Shown piece by piece: positions 7,340 to 11,631 of a stretch of DNA of 11,631 nt (its first letter is position 1; each line of letters opens with the position of its first letter). The position numbers and the translations under genes are program-made. Source of the stretch: an uncultured Ruminococcus sp. GTDB taxonomy: Bacteria; Bacillota; Clostridia; Oscillospirales; Ruminococcaceae. The DNA is taken from assembly GCA_937901485.1 (NCBI GenBank), contig CALGTT010000235.1:1-11631 (forward strand), read 5' to 3'. A model generated the notes under the pieces. It searched no databases and was not told the origin of the DNA. It saw nothing but the letters and a program-made list of their open reading frames with translations.

Positions 7340-9370
7340 TCAGGATTCCTCCGCGGCAGTTTCAGAAGCAGCCTCAGCCGCATTCTGCTCCCTCTGCAAG
7401 GAGGAAGATAATACCGGAAGTTCCGTACGGCGTTTTAGATATCGGGACGTTTTCTTCTTTTTCTTCTCCGCATACATAATGTTATCGGCGATCGTTGCGA
7501 GCTGGAACAGGTCAACGCCCCGTTCCGGAACAGCGATGTGATAACCAATACTTGCGGCAATGGGATATGGCAAATTACTGGAAGCATTGATCTCCTCCAG
7601 AACCTGCTCAATGCTGTGTTTCAGGATCTTTGCACGCTCCTCCGTGTAATCCGCGGCAAAGACGATGAACTCATCGCCGCCGAACCGACAGCAGATCTCG
7701 CCGCCCGTGCAGGCAACGCGCAGGGCATCCGCCATTGCAATAATGGCATTGTCACCATCCTTGTGCCCGTAGGTGTCGTTGATCATCTTCAGACCATCCA
7801 TATCCAAAAACATCAGCATGACGGGTTTTTTCGTATTAATGCAATAGCTGTAGAGCTGCTGTGTGCTGATGCGGAAGCCGTTGCGGTTGTTGAGGTTTGC
7901 AAGCGGATCGATCGTATACAAACGATTGAGCTTCTGTGTCACCCTGTCAAGGCAGATGATCTTGCGCACGCTTTCCAGTGCATTGGAGATGTTCAGTATC
8001 GCGTTATGGAACAGCTTGCTGTGCGTCGGGAATCCGCTGTCCTTCATGACGCAGTAGCCGATGCAGCGTTCACGGAAATGCAGGGGCGCAAAGTAATAAT
8101 TGCCCGGTTCATTCTCCTCGTCAAACAATCCCGGAAGCATTTCCGAAACCGGAAACTCATCCATATTGGAAAATTCGCCGTTTTTGTAGGCAAGCGGTAC
8201 CTGCACCGATTCTCCGAAGCCCGACACGATGAAGGTATTCGGGGAGAGTATGTGCATCAGGTAGTACTCCTCGCTTTCGTCCATCATCAGGCTCTGTTTC
8301 CAGCCGTCGCACAGGCAGAGATAGAATTCCTTGCAGTCCATCTCCGGAATGAAACGCCGCAGAGCGACCGTGATCTCGTCAAGATTGTCACATTCCGTCA
8401 GTGCAGAGCCCATGCGCCGCACAAGGGAAATGTCATTTGTATAGTGTTCCAGCACATTGAAATTGCGCTTTTTGAATTCGTCAATGTCCATCTGCGGTGC
8501 TTCATTACAGCCGCAGCTATGGGAAAACATGCATTTTGTATCCAGAATGGTGCTTCGCTCCTGCGGGATGCCGCGCAGTTCGTTGACGATGGTCTGACAA
8601 GCAAGCTGACCGGCACGCTCCAGCGGACGGCTGATCGTTGTCAGAGAGGGCGCGAAATTCCGCCCATTATAAATGTAGTCAAAGCCGGAAACTGCAACAT
8701 CCTCCGGCACGCGGATACCGTTCTGCGTCAGGGCATTCATTGCCGCAATCGCCATCAGGTCATTCGAGCAGATGATCGCCTGCGGAAATTCCAGCGTGGA
8801 CTGGCGGAATGCATGGACTGCATCCGTGCCGTCCTTGGACATGAAATTGCCGTGATAGATGCGCTCTCCCTCCACGGGAATGCCGTGCTTTTTCAGCGTT
8901 TCGCAGTACGCCTTCAGGCGCAGCTGGCTTTCCACATTGTCCGCAGGGCCGGACACGAAATTGAGTCGGGTAAAGCCGTGGTGCACAATGAAGTGCTCCA
9001 CCATATTGACCATTGCGGTTTCATTGTCGATGCCGATGGTGTAGAAATCCGGTACATCCTTGTCGATGAAAACCGCCGGAATTCCTGCACTGCGCACCCT
9101 TGCAATGACATTTTCCATACTGTCCGCAAGCTGGATCGTATTGATCACAAGGATCACGCCGTCAAACCGCTTGAAATTGGCAAGGTTGAAAATATTGTAT
9201 TCACCGGTATCATGGCGCATGTCACCGCCGACATTGCCGAATGCAACAAAATGCTCAAGCGTAATGCGGTTGGCAAATGCATACTGCCGGATGCCGCTCA
9301 GAATATCGCTCTGATACTCCTCGTCAATGGTGGAAACGATGACAGCAATATGTATATTCTTTTCAGACAT
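7340..9370 (-). CDS. Cytosolic LacI-type sensor / GGDEF diguanylate cyclase
   Basis: A 676-aa protein. Residues about 6-280 form a LacI/PurR-like periplasmic-binding-protein fold (NIHIAVIVSTIDEEYQSDIL..., VFIDKDVPDFYTIGIDN, ICSNDLMAIAAMNAL, PEDVAVSGFD, PSLTTISRP) with no helix-turn-helix in front of it. A cysteine patch, SCGC (285-288), with C280 nearby, follows. A GAF-like middle region spans about 300-460 and a GGDEF domain about 475-640. The active site is intact: RFGGDEF with GGDEF at 564-568, D523 in FLDMDGLK, and NDTYGHKDGD at 531-540. The I-site RxxD is absent (TGGE at 555-558), so product inhibition through that site is unlikely. The C-terminus is a Lys-rich then Ala/Glu-rich tail. 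No membrane segments are seen, so it should sense a cytosolic ligand, plausibly a sugar or nucleoside, and make c-di-GMP. It is probably co-transcribed with the zinc-ribbon gene. Confidence 0.92.
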   Translation of the reverse strand: MSEKNIHIAVIVSTIDEEYQSDILSGIRQYAFANRITLEHFVAFGNVGGDMRHDTGEYNIFNLANFKRFDGVILVINTIQLADSMENVIARVRSAGIPAVFIDKDVPDFYTIGIDNETAMVNMVEHFIVHHGFTRLNFVSGPADNVESQLRLKAYCETLKKHGIPVEGERIYHGNFMSKDGTDAVHAFRQSTLEFPQAIICSNDLMAIAAMNALTQNGIRVPEDVAVSGFDYIYNGRNFAPSLTTISRPLERAGQLACQTIVNELRGIPQERSTILDTKCMFSHSCGCNEAPQMDIDEFKKRNFNVLEHYTNDISLVRRMGSALTECDNLDEITVALRRFIPEMDCKEFYLCLCDGWKQSLMMDESEEYYLMHILSPNTFIVSGFGESVQVPLAYKNGEFSNMDEFPVSEMLPGLFDEENEPGNYYFAPLHFRERCIGYCVMKDSGFPTHSKLFHNAILNISNALESVRKIICLDRVTQKLNRLYTIDPLANLNNRNGFRISTQQLYSYCINTKKPVMLMFLDMDGLKMINDTYGHKDGDNAIIAMADALRVACTGGEICCRFGGDEFIVFAADYTEERAKILKHSIEQVLEEINASSNLPYPIAASIGYHIAVPERGVDLFQLATIADNIMYAEKKKKKTSRYLKRRTELPVLSSSLQREQNAAEAASETAAEES

Positions 9371-9375
9371 GTATT

Positions 9376-9396
9376 ATCACCGCCGATGCGTTCGGC
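9376..9396 (-). promoter_or_regulatory. Extended Shine-Dalgarno overlapped by a small hairpin, diguanylate cyclase start
   Basis: On the minus strand GGCGGTGAT (9384-9376) matches 8 of 9 positions of the extended anti-SD complement GGAGGTGAT and sits 5 nt before the ATG at 9370. A 5-bp hairpin, GCCGA/TCGGC (9396-9392/9386-9382, loop ACGCA), includes the first three bases of this site, so it could reduce ribosome access. The site supports the start at 9370. A regulatory role for the hairpin is inference. Confidence 0.5.
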
Positions 9397-9428
9397 TAAT
9401 CCTTTCTGTTAGAATCGGGGGCTGTGGA

Positions 9429-10100
9429 TTACAGCTTCTTGCCGCAGTTTGCGCAGAACACCTGACCGGGTGTGCAGGGCTTGCCGCAGTAAGCGCAGAA
9501 ACGGCTTGCATTCTGTTCAGACTTCTGCTCAGCAGGTGCATCGGACTTTACAGATGCATCATCCGCGGGAGCATCCTTCTGCACGGGCGCGTCCGGCTGT
9601 GCGGGGGTATTATTTTCCTCGGTGGAATACCAGTTTTCCGCAACGGTCTGGGGCTGTGCAGGTGCATCCCTGTGGGGATTGCCGTGCTGGGGAATGAGCT
9701 GGTAGCCGCAGTTCTTGCAGGTCGTTTCACCGGCAGGGTAGGAATGACCGCACTGCATACAAACCATAGCTGTAGGAGTTTTCTGCACTCTCGGCTCTTC
9801 GGGGATATTCACAAGCTCCGGCTCTCTTGCACGGATCTCCTCGATCTGTGCCTGAAGCTCGGCAATGCGTTTTTCGGAAGCCTTGATGGATGCGATCAGG
9901 TTTGCAAATTCCGCATCCGGATCGTCCTTGTGCTTTTCAAAATAGAGTCTTGCGATCTCATTCATTGTATCCTGAATATGGCGTTTTTCCACGCGCTGTT
10001 CGCTGGTCAGGCTGCTTGCCTCGGAAAAGTTCTTTGTCTTCTGAGAAACGGTTCTGCCGACATTCGTCACATTCGCGCTCAATTTATCCAAAAATGACAT
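9429..10100 (-). CDS. Double zinc-ribbon protein with coiled coil
   Basis: A 223-aa cytosolic protein, not assignable to a named function. The order is: N-terminal segment MSFLDKLSANVTNVG (resembling the start of clostridial zinc-ribbon proteins), a charged helix/coiled coil (about 63-95), a first zinc ribbon with C114-x2-C117 ... C128-x2-C131, a disordered Pro/Ala/Asp linker (about 138-198) with repeated 'DAP' units, and a second zinc ribbon at the C-terminus (C202-x2-C205 ... C216-x2-C219). Both ribbons keep all four cysteines and the CxxCG knuckle. The start at 10100 has AGGAGG at 10114-10109 with an 8-nt spacer; an in-frame ATG at 10127 lacks such a site. It has its own promoter and no terminator before the diguanylate cyclase 58 nt downstream, so the two probably form an operon. 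Likely role: scaffold, protein-binding or nucleic-acid-binding, unproven. Confidence 0.85.
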   Translation of the reverse strand: MSFLDKLSANVTNVGRTVSQKTKNFSEASSLTSEQRVEKRHIQDTMNEIARLYFEKHKDDPDAEFANLIASIKASEKRIAELQAQIEEIRAREPELVNIPEEPRVQKTPTAMVCMQCGHSYPAGETTCKNCGYQLIPQHGNPHRDAPAQPQTVAENWYSTEENNTPAQPDAPVQKDAPADDASVKSDAPAEQKSEQNASRFCAYCGKPCTPGQVFCANCGKKL

Positions 10101-10138
10101 AATAAATACCTCCTGACTGATCTGCATAGCGTGTTCAC

Positions 10139-10160
10139 AAGCTGTAAATGGGAACAGCTT
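10139..10160 (-). other. Leader hairpin of the zinc-ribbon/diguanylate cyclase transcript
   Basis: A 7-bp stem AAGCTGT/ACAGCTT (10139-10145/10154-10160) with an 8-nt loop lies about 10-30 nt after the predicted transcription start and 25 nt before the Shine-Dalgarno site. It has no U-tract. It could be a 5' stabilising hairpin or an operator palindrome. Confidence 0.45.
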
Positions 10161-10176
10161 CTAGCATCATTACTAT

Positions 10177-10205
10177 AGTATACCATAGATCACACCGGAT
10201 TGCAA
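10177..10205 (-). promoter_or_regulatory. Sigma-A-type promoter for the zinc-ribbon/diguanylate cyclase unit
   Basis: On the minus strand TTGCAA (10205-10200), a 17-nt spacer and TATACT (10182-10177) fit a housekeeping sigma-A promoter (4 of 6 and 5 of 6 consensus). The start would be near 10170, giving a leader of about 70 nt. The region from 10206 to 10286 is AT-rich and holds a small dyad (10240-10252) but no gene. Confidence 0.8.
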
Positions 10206-10285
10206 GGGCTTTTTTATTAATTTTTGCTGAATTACTGTGATCATTTTATGATAAGTGTGAAAGTGATGCACAGACGGACCGCGTT

Positions 10286-10300
10286 CTTACTGAAAGTAAG
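10286..10300 (-). other. Hairpin across the DUF3800 stop codon
   Basis: CTTACT/AGTAAG (10286-10291/10295-10300) with a 3-nt loop spans the TAA stop. No T-run follows on the minus strand, so it is not a canonical terminator; it may protect the mRNA 3' end. Confidence 0.35.
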
Positions 10301-10991
10301 TGATGTAGGTATTGGGATCCTGTGCAAAGGGAATGTTATTGACACATTTATAATAAATATTGTTGGCGATGATATCCGCGGCGCGGATGAGGGGTTTGGT
10401 GGAGGAATCGCAGAGGTTCAGCTCAACGAGGTTGAGGTCGGAGAAAACGGGCGGGTAGAAGTGCTGGTAGTTCTGATTGAACGTACCTCTTTTGAACTCC
10501 TGTTCAAGAGCTTCACGAAGCTCGTATTTTCCGTTGGTTGCGGTGGAATGCTCATCCGCAAAAATATAGATATTCTCCACGCCGTCCTTGGTGATGAGTC
10601 CGTCCTTCATCATCCGTTCAAAGGCACGGCGCAGGGCGATCTTGTAGACATAATCGAGGTAACGCTGTTTGCTTTTCTTATCCTCGAAGATATTGGCGTT
10701 GACTGTTTCCTGCAAAATGACCGCACCGAAGATGATGCAGTTTTTCAGGGATTTGTACAGCTTGTATTTTTCGTGATTGGTGATCTTGCACGCTTTCAGC
10801 TCGGCATCGGGCGGATAGTCGGCGTTTTTTCGGATCATGCGTTCAATATTGAGGTATTTGCGGATGCAGAGATCCTTGGACGCATGGTCGAGGAAGATCA
10901 GACCGCCGTAGACATAGAACTGGTTGTGTCTGACATCGAAAACGCCCGATTCATCGGAGAAAACGTAGAGATTCTTTCTGTTTTCCATCAT
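10287..10991 (-). CDS. DUF3800 domain-containing protein (RNase H-like fold)
   Basis: A 234-aa protein matching DUF3800. The N-terminal strand LYVFSDESG gives D13-E14, followed by YVYGGLIF; EL-KACKI carries E64; the second acidic strand IYIFADEHST gives D146-E147; the C-terminal helix DSSTKPLIRAADIIAN gives D195 and D206. The spread of acidic residues over strand 1, a central strand and the last helix is what an RNase H-like catalytic core needs, but the family's activity is not established to my knowledge. The frame is open to 11159, yet that longer start lies upstream of the promoter at 11143-11115 and would run through a terminator. The ATG at 10991 (alternative 10988), with AAGGA at 11006-11002, is therefore chosen. 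The gene lies directly behind a structured RNA with its own terminator, so expression should depend on read-through or on that RNA. Confidence 0.88.
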   Translation of the reverse strand: MMENRKNLYVFSDESGVFDVRHNQFYVYGGLIFLDHASKDLCIRKYLNIERMIRKNADYPPDAELKACKITNHEKYKLYKSLKNCIIFGAVILQETVNANIFEDKKSKQRYLDYVYKIALRRAFERMMKDGLITKDGVENIYIFADEHSTATNGKYELREALEQEFKRGTFNQNYQHFYPPVFSDLNLVELNLCDSSTKPLIRAADIIANNIYYKCVNNIPFAQDPNTYITYFQ

Positions 10992-11010
10992 TTGTGATCC
11001 ATCCTTGTAC

Positions 11011-11033
11011 AAAAAAAGCCGCCCTAAGGCGGC
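11011..11033 (-). terminator. Intrinsic terminator between the leader RNA and the DUF3800 gene
   Basis: On the minus strand a perfect 6-bp GC stem GCCGCC/GGCGGC with loop TTAG (11033-11018) is followed at once by seven T's (11017-11011). It lies 19 nt before the DUF3800 start, inside the transcript of the strong upstream promoter. It therefore either ends a free small RNA or acts as an attenuator. Confidence 0.9.
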
Positions 11034-11108
11034 CCCTATGACCGACGACATTACATGTCGCTTAAACGTAAATTCGGTTACATAGGTATACAGCGTATTT
11101 CTACCTGC
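11011..11108 (-). ncRNA. Structured leader/small RNA upstream of DUF3800 (candidate DUF3800-type RNA motif)
   Basis: The RNA would start near 11108 and end in the terminator T-run, about 98 nt. On the minus strand: P1 CCTATG/CATAGG (11086-11081/11040-11035), P2 ACCGA/TCGGT (11078-11074/11045-11041) and P3 CGACAT/ATGTCG (11060-11055/11051-11046, triloop). The 3' strands of P3, P2 and P1 are contiguous (11051 to 11035 with no unpaired base), while the 5' side has a 2-nt bulge and a 13-nt A/U-rich bulge (11073-11061). This gives one coaxial stack with a single-sided bulge, a shape typical of functional RNAs. A 5' hairpin (GGTA/TACC with inner TAC/GTA, 11105-11085) overlaps the 5' strand of P1. 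Several RNA motif classes are known upstream of DUF3800 genes; position and compactness fit, but I cannot say which class. It does not match any common riboswitch I know. Confidence 0.72.
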
Positions 11109-11114
11109 AATTAT

Positions 11115-11143
11115 ATTATACACGATTTTTGGGGAAAAGTCAA
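11115..11143 (-). promoter_or_regulatory. Strong sigma-A-type promoter driving the leader RNA and DUF3800 gene
   Basis: On the minus strand TTGACT (11143-11138), a 17-nt spacer and a perfect TATAAT (11120-11115). The predicted start is near 11108, just before the first hairpin of the RNA. It is the strongest promoter match in the window. Confidence 0.9.
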
Positions 11144-11203
11144 CTGGTAAAATAGACAAAATTGTGGGAAGATTTTTTACATCCGAACGTTCCCTGTGCC
11201 GTG

Positions 11204-11554
11204 TTAATCGTTGGCTTTGAACACATCCGCCACGTCACTGATCGTTACAAACGCTTTCGGGTCGATGGTATGGATGATATTACGCATTCTGGAAATCTGG
11301 AAACGGTTCACAACAAAATAAATCATCGTTTTTTCCGCGTTGGAATAGCCGCCCAATGCGGCAATTTTCGTTGTACCACAGTCAAATTCCTTCATCAGTG
11401 CCTTGCTGATCTTCTCTGCTTTATCCGTGACGATCATCACTTCCTTGGAACGGTCAAAGCCTTCGACCACGAAATCCACGGTTTTCAGTCCGGCTGCATA
11501 GGTCACGATGGTGGTGACAAAGCAGATCACGAAAAAGGCCACCGCATTTTCCAT
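11204..11554 (-). CDS. YitT/DUF2179 family membrane protein, C-terminal fragment (possible pseudogene)
   Basis: A 116-aa open frame. Residues about 4-23 form one transmembrane helix (AVAFFVICFVTTIVTYAAGL). The rest is a DUF2179 domain as found at the C-terminus of YitT-family proteins: TVDFVVEGFDRSKEVMIVTD, a GGYSNAEKT loop, YFVVNRFQISRMRNII and IDPKAFVTISDVADVF. Full YitT proteins are about 280 aa with five or six membrane helices; here a TAA stop (11566-11564) lies three codons upstream of the first ATG, and no Shine-Dalgarno site precedes that ATG. Upstream of the stop the same frame stays open to the window edge. The gene therefore looks broken by a nonsense change or deletion, or is a genuinely short DUF2179 protein. 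No terminator was found between its stop and the 11143 promoter; an 8-bp palindrome GAACGTTC lies at 11185-11192. Confidence 0.6.
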   Translation of the reverse strand: MENAVAFFVICFVTTIVTYAAGLKTVDFVVEGFDRSKEVMIVTDKAEKISKALMKEFDCGTTKIAALGGYSNAEKTMIYFVVNRFQISRMRNIIHTIDPKAFVTISDVADVFKAND

Positions 11555-11631
11555 GATGACGGTTTATACCGGAAACATCACAAACTGAATCAGCACAGTT
11601 TTATTTTTAAAGGTATCTTTCAGTTGCTTTT

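Noticed and set aside
7538..9412. Very long plus-strand open frame (624 codons) opposite the diguanylate cyclase
   Set aside because: It is antisense to a gene with clear LacI-sensor and GGDEF motifs, its translation shows no domain, and it has no ribosome-binding site; it is a by-product of the codon usage of the real gene.
10286..10300. Hairpin at the DUF3800 stop as a terminator
   Set aside because: Only 6 bp and AT-rich, with no T-run on the minus strand.
10224..10997. Plus-strand open frame (257 codons) opposite the DUF3800 gene
   Set aside because: The minus strand carries the conserved DUF3800 motifs and a good promoter; the plus-strand product has no recognisable motif or Shine-Dalgarno site.
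11011..11108. Type III toxin-antitoxin RNA (ToxI-like) or a common riboswitch class
   Set aside because: No tandem repeats as in ToxI, and the helices and loops do not match the metabolite riboswitches I can recall; the layout similarity is kept as a hypothesis only.
10992..11159. N-terminal extension of the DUF3800 protein (start at 11159)
   Set aside because: This start is upstream of the promoter and the frame would cross the structured RNA and its terminator; the family N-terminus begins just after the ATG at 10991.

Overview
The window looks like the chromosome of a low-to-mid-GC, Gram-positive, anaerobic Clostridia-type bacterium, most likely of the Ruminococcus/Oscillospiraceae kind. 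This is inferred from AGGAGG Shine-Dalgarno sites 7-8 nt before starts, consensus TTGACT/TTGCAA - 17 nt - TATAAT/TATACT promoters, a clostridial-style MurD, a YnbB/'aluminium resistance' PLP enzyme, and a LacI-sensor/GGDEF protein. No phage, transposon, tRNA, rRNA or CRISPR feature is visible.

Layout: (1) 1-5170, plus strand: a tight operon of five overlapping genes: the C-terminal four fifths of murD (peptidoglycan precursor ligase), two tandem paralogous M42 metallo-aminopeptidases of identical length (342 aa), a GNAT acetyltransferase and a YnbB/Met_gamma_lyase-family PLP enzyme. Overlaps are 4, 7, 4 and 14 nt, so translational coupling is likely. (2) 5173-5266: three consecutive hairpins in the intergenic gap, with no U-tract; they look like a dispersed palindromic element rather than a terminator. 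(3) 5352-6044, plus strand: a single-pass membrane protein with an outward-facing domain that may be BamE/SmpA-like. It ends at a terminator hairpin (6063-6093) shared with the convergent gene. (4) 7203-6097, minus strand: a membrane-anchored DHHW (AlgX/AlgJ-like) protein. (5) 10205-7245, minus strand: a unit with a clear promoter, a coiled-coil double zinc-ribbon protein and then a cytosolic LacI-type-sensor diguanylate cyclase (intact GGDEF, no I-site), ending at a hairpin. (6) 11143-10287, minus strand: a strong promoter, a compact structured RNA of about 98 nt ending in a textbook intrinsic terminator, and then a DUF3800 (RNase H-like fold) protein gene. (7) 11554-11204, minus strand: the C-terminal part of a YitT/DUF2179 membrane protein, apparently broken or truncated.

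The most interesting item is the RNA-terminator-DUF3800 cassette. Several classes of structured RNA are known only from their position upstream of DUF3800 genes, and this leader has that layout. The order promoter, small RNA, leaky terminator, probable nuclease gene also resembles type III toxin-antitoxin loci, although no tandem repeats are present. Other points of interest are the twin M42 enzymes, which differ at one metal ligand, and a diguanylate cyclase beside a cell-surface polymer acetylation-type protein.
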